DNA of 64,000 bases from positions 168,876-232,875 of the forward strand of contig NZ_PVYW01000016.1 in NCBI RefSeq assembly GCF_003001675.1, in the 5' to 3' direction. Origin of the DNA: Cohnella sp. SGD-V74 (GTDB lineage: Bacteria > Bacillota > Bacilli > Paenibacillales > Paenibacillaceae). The translations under genes were made by a program, and so were the position numbers. Each line of letters begins with the position of its first letter. Positions within the stretch are counted from its first letter, which is position 1. This document shows, piece after piece, positions 33,547-41,961 of this stretch. The notes beneath the pieces were generated by a model. That model did no database searches, was not told the origin of the DNA, and was given only the letters and a program-made list of their open reading frames with translations.

Positions 33547-34779
33547 ATGGACCCGATCGCATTGAAGTCGGAATTTCCGATTCTCCAACAGGATATTAAC
33601 GGACATCCGCTCGTATACCTGGATAACGGGGCGACGACGCAGAAGCCCCGCTCGGTCATCGAAGCGGTCAAACGTTACTACGAATGGGATAACGCCAACG
33701 TGCACCGCGGCGTGCATACGCTCGGCTCGCGCGCGACGGACGCTTACGAGGGAGCCCGGGAGAAAGTCGCCCGCTTCCTCAACGCTCCGGCTTCGAGGCA
33801 AATTATTTTCACCCGCGGTACGACGACCGCTCTGAATCTCGTTGCCTCCGGCTATGCCCGTCAGACGCTGCGAGAGGGCGACGAGATCGTCATTACGCCG
33901 ATGGAGCATCACAGCAACCTGATCCCTTGGCAGCAGGCCGCCAAGGCGACGGGAGCGACGCTGAAGTACATTCCTCTTCAGCCGAACGGCACGGTTACGC
34001 TGGAGGACGTGGAAGCGGCGGTGACGGAACGGACGAAAATCGTCGCCATCACCTACGTGTCCAACGTGCTCGGCACGATCAACCCGATCTCGGAGATCGC
34101 GAAGATCGCGCACCGCAAGGGTGCGATCATCGTCGTCGACGGGGCGCAGAGCACGCCGCACATGAAGGTCGACGTGCAGGCGCTCGACGTCGACTTCTAT
34201 GCTTTCTCCGGGCACAAGATGTGCGCTCCGACCGGAATCGGGGCATTATACGGGAAGGCGCAGCTGCTGGAGAGAATGGAGCCGATCGAATTCGGCGGCG
34301 AGATGATCGACTTCGTCGAGCTGCACGATTCGACCTGGAAGGAGCTGCCGTGGAAGTTCGAAGGCGGCACGCCGATCATCGCCGGAGCCGTCGGGCTCGG
34401 CGCGGCGATCGACTTCCTGGAGCAGGTCGGCTTGGACAATATCGAGGCGCACGAGCATAAGCTCGTACGTTACGCGATGGATCGGCTGTCGTCGATCGAC
34501 GGCGTGACGATCTACGGTCCGCCGGCCGATCAGCGCGCCGGACTCGTCACCTTTAACCTGGGAGACGTGCACCCGCACGACGTCGCGACGGTGCTCGACA
34601 CCGAAGGCATCGCCGTGCGCGCCGGGCATCACTGCTGCCAGCCGCTGATGCGGTGGCTGAAGGTCAGCGCGACGGCCCGGGCCAGCTTCTACCTGTACAA
34701 CACCGAACAAGATATCGACCGGCTGGCCGAGTCTCTGGTTAAGACAAAGGAGTTTTTCGGTTATGAGTCAATTGGATGA
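33547..34779 (+). CDS. sufS: Cysteine desulfurase SufS
   Basis: SufS removes sulfur from cysteine as a persulfide. The 410-residue PLP enzyme has the cofactor lysine at residue 224 (SGHKMCAP), PMEHHSNLIPW, and the mobile active-site loop RAGHHCCQPLM with the catalytic cysteine at 363. Most SufS proteins read GHHCAQP, so the extra Cys364 is unusual. The gene begins two bases after sufD and overlaps sufU by 17 bases, which fits the SufS-SufU sulfur relay of Gram-positive bacteria. Confidence 0.96.
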   Translation: MDPIALKSEFPILQQDINGHPLVYLDNGATTQKPRSVIEAVKRYYEWDNANVHRGVHTLGSRATDAYEGAREKVARFLNAPASRQIIFTRGTTTALNLVASGYARQTLREGDEIVITPMEHHSNLIPWQQAAKATGATLKYIPLQPNGTVTLEDVEAAVTERTKIVAITYVSNVLGTINPISEIAKIAHRKGAIIVVDGAQSTPHMKVDVQALDVDFYAFSGHKMCAPTGIGALYGKAQLLERMEPIEFGGEMIDFVELHDSTWKELPWKFEGGTPIIAGAVGLGAAIDFLEQVGLDNIEAHEHKLVRYAMDRLSSIDGVTIYGPPADQRAGLVTFNLGDVHPHDVATVLDTEGIAVRAGHHCCQPLMRWLKVSATARASFYLYNTEQDIDRLAESLVKTKEFFGYESIG

Positions 34780-35212
34780 TTTGTACCGCCGCGTCATCAT
34801 GGATCACTATAAAACGCCGCGCAACCGGGGAGAGCTGGAGGACGGTTCCGTTACCGTCAACCTGAACAATCCGACGTGCGGCGACCGGATTTCCCTGCAG
34901 CTTCAGCTCGAAGACGGCGTCGTCCGCAATGTGAAGTTCACGGGCGAAGGCTGCTCGATCAGCATGTCGTCGGCTTCGATGATGACTGAAGCGGTTATGG
35001 GCAAGACGAGCGAAGAGGCGCTGGCGCTCGCGGATAAATTTTCCGCGCTGATGAAGGGCGAGGACGTTCAATTCGAAGATTACGAAGACGTCGAGGCGCT
35101 GTCCGGCGTTAACAAATTCCCGGCTAGAATCAAGTGCGCGACGCTGGCCTGGAACGCCTTGCGCAAAGGCGTGGAGCACGGCAGCGGCAAACACGAAGGC
35201 ATCGAACAATAA
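34763..35212 (+). CDS. sufU: Zinc-dependent sulfurtransferase SufU
   Basis: SufU takes the persulfide sulfur from SufS to the scaffold. The 149-residue protein has an IscU-like fold with the SufU insert: DHYKTPRNRG, NPTCGDRI (first Cys), GEGCSISMSSASMM (second Cys) and RIKCATLAWNAL (third Cys), the Zn ligands. The 18-21 residue insert between the second and third Cys (KTSEEALALADKFSALM) is the feature separating SufU from IscU. Its start lies inside the end of sufS. Confidence 0.96.
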   Translation: MSQLDDLYRRVIMDHYKTPRNRGELEDGSVTVNLNNPTCGDRISLQLQLEDGVVRNVKFTGEGCSISMSSASMMTEAVMGKTSEEALALADKFSALMKGEDVQFEDYEDVEALSGVNKFPARIKCATLAWNALRKGVEHGSGKHEGIEQ

Positions 35213-35231
35213 ACGAGGAGGTTGATCGGCA

Positions 35232-36629
35232 ATGGCGAAGCAAATGCCCGATTTGGACGAATATAAATACGGGTTCCGCGACGAGCATAAAGCGATATTC
35301 CAATCCGGCAAAGGACTGACCGAAGAAATCGTTCGCACGATTTCGGAGATGAAGGGCGAGCCGGAATGGATGCTGAAATTTCGTCTGAAGTCGCTGGAAC
35401 AGTTCCGCAAGATGGAAATGCCGACTTGGGGCGGCAACATGGACGATCTGGATTTCGAAGACATCCAGTATTACGTCAAGCCGTCCGAGAAGCAAGGCAA
35501 GACGTGGGAAGAAGTACCCGAGGAGATCAAGGCTACGTTCGACAAGCTGGGCATTCCGGAAGCGGAGCAGAAGTTCCTGGCGGGCGTGTCGGCGCAGTAC
35601 GAATCCGAGGTTGTCTACCACAGCATGCAGGAGGAGCTCGAGAAGCAAGGCGTCATTTTCATGGACACCGATTCCGCCCTGCGCGAGCATCCGGAAATTT
35701 TCAAGGAGTATTTCGGCACGGTCGTTCCGCCTGCGGACAACAAGTTCGCGGCGCTGAACAGCGCGGTATGGTCCGGCGGCAGCTTCATCTACGTCCCTAA
35801 AGGCGTACAGTGCACCGTTCCGCTGCAAGCCTACTTCCGGATCAACTCCGAGAACATGGGCCAATTCGAACGCACGCTGATCATCGCCGACGAAGGCAGC
35901 TCCGTTCACTATGTCGAAGGCTGTACGGCTCCGGTCTACAGCACGAACTCGCTGCACAGCGCGGTCGTCGAGATCATCGCGAGGAAGGACGCTCGCGTCC
36001 GCTATACGACGATCCAGAACTGGGCGCCGAACATCTACAATCTCGTCACGAAGCGCGCGGTCGCCGAAGAGAACGCGACGATGGAATGGGTCGACGGCAA
36101 CATCGGCTCCAAGCTGACGATGAAATATCCTGCGGTTATCCTGAAAGGCCGCGGCGCGAAGGGCATGGTGCTCTCGATCGCGGTTGCAGGCAAAGGCCAG
36201 CACCAGGACGCAGGCGCGAAAATGATCCACCTCGCTCCGGACACGAGCTCGACGATCGTCTCCAAGTCGATCTCCAAGCACGGCGGCAAGGTCACTTACC
36301 GCGGTCTGGCTTCCTTCGGACGCAACGCCGAAGGCGCGAAGTCGAACATCAAGTGCGACACGCTCATCCTCGACAACCAATCGACGAGCGATACGATTCC
36401 GTACAACGAGATCATGAACGACAACATTACGCTTGAGCACGAAGCGACCGTCTCCAAGGTGTCCGAGGACCAGCTCTTCTACCTGATGAGCCGCGGCCTG
36501 TCCGAAGCCGACGCGACGCAGATGATCGTCATGGGCTTCATCGAGCCGTTCACGAAGGAACTGCCGATGGAGTACGCGGTCGAGATGAACCGCTTGATCA
36601 AGTTCGAGATGGAGGGTTCCATCGGTTAA
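35232..36629 (+). CDS. sufB: Fe-S cluster assembly scaffold SufB
   Basis: SufB is the scaffold on which the cluster is formed. The 465-residue protein contains VPKGVQCTVPLQAYFRINSE, HYVEGCTAPVYSTNSLHSAVVE, VTKRAVAEENATMEWVDGNIGSK and a C-terminal FYLMSRGLSEADATQMIVMGF block. The cysteine in VEGCTAP and the following conserved Glu/His positions are present. AACGAGGAGG precedes the ATG by about 10 bases. It ends the operon 20 bases before the terminator hairpin. Confidence 0.96.
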   Translation: MAKQMPDLDEYKYGFRDEHKAIFQSGKGLTEEIVRTISEMKGEPEWMLKFRLKSLEQFRKMEMPTWGGNMDDLDFEDIQYYVKPSEKQGKTWEEVPEEIKATFDKLGIPEAEQKFLAGVSAQYESEVVYHSMQEELEKQGVIFMDTDSALREHPEIFKEYFGTVVPPADNKFAALNSAVWSGGSFIYVPKGVQCTVPLQAYFRINSENMGQFERTLIIADEGSSVHYVEGCTAPVYSTNSLHSAVVEIIARKDARVRYTTIQNWAPNIYNLVTKRAVAEENATMEWVDGNIGSKLTMKYPAVILKGRGAKGMVLSIAVAGKGQHQDAGAKMIHLAPDTSSTIVSKSISKHGGKVTYRGLASFGRNAEGAKSNIKCDTLILDNQSTSDTIPYNEIMNDNITLEHEATVSKVSEDQLFYLMSRGLSEADATQMIVMGFIEPFTKELPMEYAVEMNRLIKFEMEGSIG

Positions 36630-36650
36630 GTTACTGCCGTCGGACCAATG

Positions 36651-36692
36651 CAGAAAGGGCGAAAATGGGATTTCCCATTTTCGCCCTTTCTG
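36651..36692 (+). terminator. 20-bp perfect hairpin ending the suf operon
   Basis: The arms 36651-36670 and 36673-36692 are exact inverted complements with a two-base centre, rich in AAAGGG/CCCTTT. Only a short T-rich segment follows. Confidence 0.75.
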
Positions 36693-36696
36693 TTCG

Positions 36697-36715
36697 AATA
36701 TCAGAAAGTATAAAA
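36697..36715. repeat. 19-base sequence shared with the IS91-type element flank
   Basis: AATATCAGAAAGTATAAAA is identical to 63732-63750 upstream of the IS91-type transposase. It may be an insertion-element end left behind. Confidence 0.6.
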
Positions 36716-36778
36716 CACTACAAGAGGACTGGGCAAAGAGAAAGTATCCTCCGTGTGGCTTACTCATCGCTTCTAGAC

Positions 36779-37162
36779 TTACTGTTGTTCCAATTCCTCA
36801 CGCAACGCTCGCTGTAGAATCTGCGAGAAGTTGATGCCGGCAGCTTCGGCTGCTACGTTCAGATCGTGGGGGAGGGTCAGCGTTTTTTTGTCGTACTTGA
36901 TTTTCTCGTTCAACGAGCAGGTGACAAGGATTGTACGCTGGCCGGCAGCCAGTTCAATAAGCTGTAGCGGCGTCGGCGTCGGAATGGGCTCGTTATCGTC
37001 CATGCGGCTTTCCAGTGTCAGGCGCAGCACATCAGAGGCGCGTTGCAAGGCCTGCTCAACCGAATCCGCTTGGGACAGCGCTTCATCCAGATCGGGGAAC
37101 GTAATCGCGATGTGCCTTCCAGTGAAATCCAGAACGGCAGGGAAGCAGTATTCTTTTTTCAT
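36779..37162 (-). CDS. hicB: HicB-type antitoxin
   Basis: The 127-residue protein has the HicB fold: an N-terminal partial RNase H-like domain (YCFPAVLDFTGRHIAITFPDLDEALSQADSVEQALQRASDVLRL) and a C-terminal DNA-binding helix pair (PHDLNVAAEAAGINFSQILQRALREELE) that looks like a ribbon-helix-helix or related module. It neutralises HicA and should repress its own operon. It lies 111 bases downstream of hicA, a wider gap than usual; the gap holds a small hairpin (CGCATCC/GGATGCG, 37181-37200) just upstream of hicB. Confidence 0.85.
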   Translation of the reverse strand: MKKEYCFPAVLDFTGRHIAITFPDLDEALSQADSVEQALQRASDVLRLTLESRMDDNEPIPTPTPLQLIELAAGQRTILVTCSLNEKIKYDKKTLTLPHDLNVAAEAAGINFSQILQRALREELEQQ

Positions 37163-37273
37163 TGATCCCTATCCTTTCCGCGCATCCGTCAAGGGATGCG
37201 ATGTGTTTTTGCGGATTGCCGGTTCAGTCCACGCACTCACAGGGAGAGCGGCACTTAGTGAGGAAGGTCCAGG

Positions 37274-37468
37274 CTAGAATTTCAGCCCTGACTTCTTCTC
37301 GATGTCCTTCAGGATGTGCACCGCGACATCTTTGACCGGATGAACCACTGTAACTTTGGCTTTGATGTTCGGGTGTTTGAACTGCCAGTGATCGCCGACC
37401 GTTTTCACCCAGTACCACCCGGCGTCTTTCAGCATCTTGATGACTTCCCGAGAAGAATAGCTCCTCAT
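37274..37468 (-). CDS. hicA: HicA-type mRNA interferase toxin
   Basis: This 64-residue protein matches HicA: SSREVIKMLKDAGWYWVKTVGDHWQFKHP followed by VTVVHPVKDVAVHILKDIEKKSGL. The catalytic histidine is the one in GDHWQF (GSH in most homologues). HicA binds double-stranded RNA and cleaves mRNA in the cytoplasm, and HicB masks it. The ATG at 37468 was chosen because it gives the normal HicA length; the frame is open to 37525. It is the first gene of the operon, behind a promoter with a palindromic operator. Confidence 0.88.
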   Translation of the reverse strand: MRSYSSREVIKMLKDAGWYWVKTVGDHWQFKHPNIKAKVTVVHPVKDVAVHILKDIEKKSGLKF

Positions 37469-37487
37469 CCTCTCATCTCTTGGATTT

Positions 37488-37516
37488 ATTCTAACACGTA
37501 TTAATACGTGCTTCAA
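37488..37516 (-). promoter_or_regulatory. hicAB promoter with 16-bp perfect palindrome in the spacer
   Basis: On the minus strand TTGAAG (37516-37511) and TAGAAT (37493-37488) are 17 bases apart. The spacer is almost entirely the palindrome CACGTATTAATACGTG (37495-37510), the expected place for a HicB (or HicAB) operator. Confidence 0.8.
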
Positions 37517-37699
37517 TGAACGCAATAACTGTTACGCTTCCGAAAATTCGAAACTAAACGTGACTTTTTGAGCCATCCTCAAATTGGCGACAGTTCGAGA
37601 ACCAAATATTCTGAGATATAGGCTGCTGAGCGCCCGGTAGCCCAATACAATTGCTACAGAAAACTACAGTCCATGAAGCTAACCAGAAGGCGGTTCTCT

Positions 37700-37870
37700 G
37701 TCTCTTTTGCCGGTATCCCGTCCACTCAGCTCTTCTGCGCCACATTCTGAATGTGTACGGCATTGCCTTTTTCGTTCTTTTGCCGGTATCCCGTTCAATC
37801 AGGTTGTTCGTACGCCTCCTGCGAGATCGACCTGTCCTCCATTTGTCTGTATCCCCAAGGCTCAGAAATC
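37700..37870. repeat. Degenerate repeats, first orientation, in a gene-free region
   Basis: Between hicA and 38295 no gene is supported. TTTTGCCGGTATCCCGT occurs at about 37708 and 37779 with a weaker copy (CTGTATCCCC) near 37847. These are reverse-complement relatives of the array at 38032-38230. Confidence 0.5.
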
Positions 37871-38031
37871 GGGTTTAGCGTTTAGCGATAAGCTATCCCA
37901 TTTAATCAGTTGATCATCCTCACGGCTGTGAATCAGCATTAAACAGATTTTTAGGTATCCAAATGATTCAAATTGAGACTAAAAGTTAGGAATTTGATGC
38001 AAAACGCGAACGACAGGACGTGACTCCCAAC

Positions 38032-38230
38032 TGACTCAAAGGGATAGCGGTAAAAAGGGGCGAAAAGCGGTAGGACAAATATGGCATGCACTGACCGAAA
38101 GGGATAGCGACAAAAAGGGGAAATAGCGGAGGCAACGGGAGCGTGAACTGAACGGAGGGGATATCGGCAAAAGGGATGAAAGGTAGGTGTGATGCTGGGG
38201 AGATCTGACGGAAAGGGAGAAAGGAGACGA
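38032..38230. repeat. Degenerate tandem repeats of about 59 bp, opposite orientation
   Basis: CTGA(C/A)-AAAGGGATAGCG--AAAAAGGGG recurs near 38032, 38091 and 38149, with a decayed fourth copy near 38204. The units diverge strongly, so the array is old. Confidence 0.6.
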
Positions 38231-38294
38231 TAGGGCTGCCTTTGTTTCCCATCCCACCTCCGTTCGCCGAGTAAGCCCGTCCCTCACGAGCTTC

Positions 38295-39146
38295 TCACAC
38301 CACAAACTCCACAAACTCGGGCTTTCGAAGCAGGCCGTCACGCGTCCACAGCTGATGGCGCACGCGAGCCTGGATGGCGGGTTCGACGTAGACGAAGTCC
38401 CGGTCTTCGTGCGTCGACAGTTTGCTGCATACGCCGAGGAACGCGTTCTTGTGCGCGGAAGGGACGCCGTGCTCCAGCAAGCCGGCGATCCGGTCCCGAT
38501 GTCGAACGAGCCAGCCAAACTGGTTTTTGCGATAGCCCGCGATCTGCACGACGGCGTAGTCGTAGTCGCGAATTTTGAGCCAGCTGTCGTCTCTGCGCCC
38601 GACGTAGGCGCTCGTTCGCCGCTTGGCCACGATTCCCCTTACCCCGTTTCTTCTTAACGCCTCGAACAAAGCCATTCCCGAATACTCTACCTCTATTGCC
38701 GGGGAAATACAGCGATTGCCTTCCAGAACTTCTCCCAACAGCTTTTTACGCTCGCTCAACGCGAGCATACGAACGTCTCTGCCCCGATAACGCAAAATAT
38801 CGAATACGCTGTAACGCACCGGATTGCCAACGGAAGCTTCCCGGATGCTCATCGGCTTCGTCAGGCTGAACCTGTCTAACATCCCATCGGGGTCGATTCT
38901 CCCGGTCGCGGGATCGATGCAGTAAACCTCTCCGTCCAGCACGACGTCGGAATTATCCGTTATAGGTACCGGATGAAGCTCCGGATAACGGGAGGTAATG
39001 TCGTGACCGTGGCGGGTATACAGCCGCACGATTCCGTTTTCCATAGATAGAAGCAAGCGATGGCCGTCGATCAGCGGCTCGAATATGTAACGTTCGTCGT
39101 CGAACGGATGCGAATGCGCAACCGGCAGCATGGGGGGGAGGAACAT
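38295..39146 (-). CDS. ATP-dependent DNA ligase-like protein lacking the motif I lysine
   Basis: The ATG at 39146 gives 283 residues starting MFLPPMLPVAHSHPFDD; the frame is open to 39269 but the extra part is not family-like. It has the adenylation fold of LigD-type ligases: VVLDGEVYC, YSVFDILRYRG (motif III), GVRGIVAKRRTSAYVGRRDDSWLKIRDYD (motifs IV-V). In motif I the expected KxDG is LIDGHR: the codon at the catalytic lysine position is CTG (Leu). Without it the enzyme could not form the usual AMP-lysine. No Ku or polymerase gene is adjacent. It could be an inactive paralogue or serve another role. Confidence 0.75.
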   Translation of the reverse strand: MFLPPMLPVAHSHPFDDERYIFEPLIDGHRLLLSMENGIVRLYTRHGHDITSRYPELHPVPITDNSDVVLDGEVYCIDPATGRIDPDGMLDRFSLTKPMSIREASVGNPVRYSVFDILRYRGRDVRMLALSERKKLLGEVLEGNRCISPAIEVEYSGMALFEALRRNGVRGIVAKRRTSAYVGRRDDSWLKIRDYDYAVVQIAGYRKNQFGWLVRHRDRIAGLLEHGVPSAHKNAFLGVCSKLSTHEDRDFVYVEPAIQARVRHQLWTRDGLLRKPEFVEFVV

Positions 39147-39339
39147 AACGGCGCAACCACCTTCGTCGCAAAATTCAAAACGAAAAAAGGAGTCACTTGC
39201 CGCGACTCCAAGGAGTAAAAAGGTTATGAAGAAAAGCCGGGAACGATAAGCTGCCAGCTGATCTATCACTAATGATATACGATTCGTATAGATAATGCAC
39301 TAGGCGATCGGTGGCATGAGAAACTCAAACTTCCATTCA

Positions 39340-39370
39340 TGCATAGATCTTATGAGCGCGAAGCATAATA
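39340..39370 (+). promoter_or_regulatory. Sigma-G-like forespore promoter
   Basis: TGCATA (39340-39345) and CATAATA (39364-39370) are 18 bases apart; the sigma-G consensus is TGAATA, N17-18, CATACTA. It stands 29 bases before the SASP start. Confidence 0.7.
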
Positions 39371-39398
39371 CGTGGTAAATGATGGAGGTGAGAAAAAC

Positions 39399-39623
39399 AT
39401 GGCGAACAATCGCAGCAGCAACCAGCTCGCAACTCCGCAAGCGCGCGCCGCTCTGGACCAATTGAAGTATGAGGTCGCGCAAGAGCTGGGCATCCAATTT
39501 TCCCGCGACGGTTATCACGGAGACATGCTGACGAAGGATACCGGCCGCATCGGCGGCAATATCACTCGTCGCTTGGTGCAAATTGCCGAGCAGCAGCTTG
39601 CCGGCCAAGCCGGACGTTTCTAG
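39399..39623 (+). CDS. Alpha/beta-type small acid-soluble spore protein
   Basis: SASPs coat and protect DNA in the dormant spore. The 74-residue protein has both conserved segments: LDQLKYEVAQELGIQF, which includes the GPR protease cleavage region, and DMLTKDTGRIGGNITRRLV. The N-terminus ANNRSSNQLATPQARAALD is of the usual type. GGAGGTG precedes the ATG at 39399 by 8 bases, and a sigma-G-like promoter lies upstream, which fits forespore expression. A terminator follows. Confidence 0.95.
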   Translation: MANNRSSNQLATPQARAALDQLKYEVAQELGIQFSRDGYHGDMLTKDTGRIGGNITRRLVQIAEQQLAGQAGRF

Positions 39624-39635
39624 AAAGCACCTTTC

Positions 39636-39673
39636 ACGATCCCGCTTGATTATCGCCGGCGGGGTCGTTTTTT
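39636..39673 (+). terminator. Terminator of the SASP gene
   Basis: ACGATCCCGC (39636-39645) pairs with GCGGGGTCGT (39659-39668) with one G-T pair, running into TTTTTT. Confidence 0.85.
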
Positions 39674-39753
39674 GTTGGTGGAAGCATAATCGCAAGACCG
39701 CTACGTCATCCTATGGAGGAATGAACTTCTTAAGGGGAAGGCGGCTTGAGACG

Positions 39754-40695
39754 ATGAAATTGGGCAACAAATCAACGATCTTGCTGGCACTGCTGCTGGC
39801 GGCCGGCTGCGCGGGAAATCCCGGGGACACGATGAATCTCAAGCGGGATCAGGCGCCGGTGAAAATACAGAGCGGGCAGTCGGAAGCCGTGTTGGAGGAA
39901 GGGCGGCACATCGTTCCGGTTCGGACGATTCAAAACGCGAGCTACGTCTCGCTCGGAGCGATCGGCCAGGCGACGGGATACACTGCGCAATGGTTGCCGG
40001 ACGGCACGTACGGAATGGGCGATCATGACCCGGTGTGGATATTCCGAGCCGGGGACAGCAACGTCACGATTGCCGGACGCCAAACCCGTATGCCCGCGCC
40101 GGCGCTGAAAGAAGGGAACGAGCTGTTCGTGCCGGTTACGGCCCTTCAGAACTTAATCGGAGACGTGACCGTGTTTCATATCCAGGAGAATGAGGTAGCC
40201 TTTTTCCCCAAGCCGTCGCCTAACGAATCGGGAATCACGGGGCAGAGCGCAGACTTCGCTCAAGAGCTGCCTTCAGGGCCGAAAATGTCGGTGGCGGGGG
40301 GCGAAGCCGCATCGCTGCTGGAATTCGCCAAAAAGTATCTGGGCGTCAAATACGTGTTCGGCACGGCGCCGTATACGCAATCCAAAACGTTCGACTGCTC
40401 GTCCTTCACGCAGTACGTATTCGACCGCTTCGGCATCGACCTGCCCCGGGTGGCGAGAGCGCAGGCCGAGCAAGGCACATTCGTGTCGCGGGACAATCTC
40501 AAGGCAGGGGACTTAATGTTCTTCTACGTGCCCGGGCGCTTCAAGAGCAACGAAACGGTCGGACACGTGGGCATTTACATGGGGAACGGCAACATGATTC
40601 ACGCGAGTCCGAAGCCGGAGGACGGCGTCCAGGTTACCCCTATCGACAAACCGTACTGGAAAGACACCTATTTGTACGCGAAACGTTATTCATAG
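39754..40695 (+). CDS. Cell-wall lipoprotein: copper amine oxidase-like N-domain plus NlpC/P60 peptidase
   Basis: From the ATG at 39754 the protein has 313 residues and a signal ending LLAAGC, a lipobox. An in-frame ATG at 39721 directly abuts GGAGGA and is less likely. Residues of about 45-145 (HIVPVRTIQNASYVSLGAIGQATGYTAQW..) resemble the copper amine oxidase N-terminal/stalk domain common in Paenibacillus surface proteins. The C-terminal 120 residues are an NlpC/P60 endopeptidase with catalytic Cys in KTFDCSSFTQYVF and His in ETVGHVGIYMG, with NMIHAS following. It should cut D-Glu-diamino acid bonds in peptidoglycan. Confidence 0.9.
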   Translation: MKLGNKSTILLALLLAAGCAGNPGDTMNLKRDQAPVKIQSGQSEAVLEEGRHIVPVRTIQNASYVSLGAIGQATGYTAQWLPDGTYGMGDHDPVWIFRAGDSNVTIAGRQTRMPAPALKEGNELFVPVTALQNLIGDVTVFHIQENEVAFFPKPSPNESGITGQSADFAQELPSGPKMSVAGGEAASLLEFAKKYLGVKYVFGTAPYTQSKTFDCSSFTQYVFDRFGIDLPRVARAQAEQGTFVSRDNLKAGDLMFFYVPGRFKSNETVGHVGIYMGNGNMIHASPKPEDGVQVTPIDKPYWKDTYLYAKRYS

Positions 40696-40705
40696 TCGCT
40701 GCGAC

Positions 40706-40755
40706 AAAAAAGAGGCGCTTGCATCCCCGTGACGAGGATCGCAAGCGCCTTTTTT
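40706..40755. terminator. Bidirectional terminator between NlpC/P60 and HD-GYP genes
   Basis: GGCGCTTGC (40714-40722) pairs with GCAAGCGCC (40741-40749), with an A-run before and a T-run after, so it serves both strands. Confidence 0.85.
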
Positions 40756-41815
40756 ACATTTGCACGTGAAGGATGGAGATGTCTCTGACGACGGACAGGT
40801 CGAGGAACTCCTCGTCGGCCTGCACGAGAGGGCGGAAGAAGTCCGTCGGATTCGTCATGACGATCGTTCCGAACTGTCCGTTCGACAGCTCGACCCGTTT
40901 GCCGATAAAGTTAGGAAGCATATGCCGGATAAACGTGTGCGTAAAATCAGGATCCAGCTCCTTGAAGCTGAGATCGTAAAGCTCGCGCAGTACGAACAGC
41001 AAGTCCTTCTTCTCGCTGTATACCCGCGAAGAGATCATCGCGCTGTAGACGTCGGCGACCGCTACGATCCGGGCCATCGGATGAATCTGTTCGCCTGCCA
41101 GACCTTGCGGATAACCCGTGCCGTCGATGCGTTCATGATGCTGAAGAGCGGCCAAGGCGACCGCCTCGTCGTTGAAGGAACGGGTCAAAATCTCGTATCC
41201 GTATTTGGGATGATTCTGGATTTCTTTGTACTCTTCATCGTTGAGCCGGGCAGGTTTGTTCAAGATCACCTCGGCGATTCGGCATTTGCCGACGTCGTGC
41301 AGGAAGCCGGCTTTGCCCGCTCTTACCGTCTCTTCTTCGCTCCAGCCTATCCAGCGCGCGATGTAATAGCTCAGCATGCCGACCTGAACGGAGTGCTGAT
41401 ACGTATAGTCGTCCTGGGTGTTCAGCATGAGGAGCAGAGATACGACATCACGCTCCGAACGAAAATTCTCGACGAGGGGCTGGAAGCTCTCCTTGACGTC
41501 GTCCTCGTAAATCCGTCCTTCTACAAGCGCTTTCTCGAACAATTGCTCGGCTCCGGCGACCGCGTCATGATACAGGGGGCGTAGCAGGGGATTATACCCC
41601 GGCGCGGCGACTGCTTCCTTCGGTTCAACTGCAGAAGAACCGGCGGTGCCGGAACGCCATTCGATGTCGACGTAGTCGATCTGATGCTGGAAAATCCGTG
41701 AAATTTCCTTTTCGTTCAGCGACGTGCCTTTGGAGAGGACATGCAAGCCGTAAGCGTTAAAGATGTCCTCCGATAATCGATCTCCTGATCGTACATCCGT
41801 AATGTGTACTCGCAT
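40754..41815 (-). CDS. HD-GYP domain protein (likely c-di-GMP phosphodiesterase)
   Basis: The 353-residue protein starts at the ATG at 41815, 4-5 bases after GAGGTG. An N-terminal region of about 110 residues (VRSGDRLSEDIFNAYGLHVLSKGTSLNEKEI) is the domain usually found before HD-GYP in Firmicutes. The catalytic domain has YQHSVQVG, FLHDVGKCRI (HD pair), NHPKYGYEIL, LQHHERIDGTGYPQG (GYP) and VADVYSAM, so all metal-binding signatures are kept. It would hydrolyse c-di-GMP. A second protein of the same type is at 52259-53374. Confidence 0.92.
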   Translation of the reverse strand: MRVHITDVRSGDRLSEDIFNAYGLHVLSKGTSLNEKEISRIFQHQIDYVDIEWRSGTAGSSAVEPKEAVAAPGYNPLLRPLYHDAVAGAEQLFEKALVEGRIYEDDVKESFQPLVENFRSERDVVSLLLMLNTQDDYTYQHSVQVGMLSYYIARWIGWSEEETVRAGKAGFLHDVGKCRIAEVILNKPARLNDEEYKEIQNHPKYGYEILTRSFNDEAVALAALQHHERIDGTGYPQGLAGEQIHPMARIVAVADVYSAMISSRVYSEKKDLLFVLRELYDLSFKELDPDFTHTFIRHMLPNFIGKRVELSNGQFGTIVMTNPTDFFRPLVQADEEFLDLSVVRDISILHVQM

Positions 41816-41961
41816 CTCGCACCTCGACAGGAACCTCGAGTAATCGAGGAAATTCGCTAACCTCTTTGATATCTATGCTATCAAGTAAAGCGTTTTCTTG
41901 CAATAACTAGTTGAGATAAAATTTGGTAACTGAAAAATGAAATATTCCGTCATAATAATGA

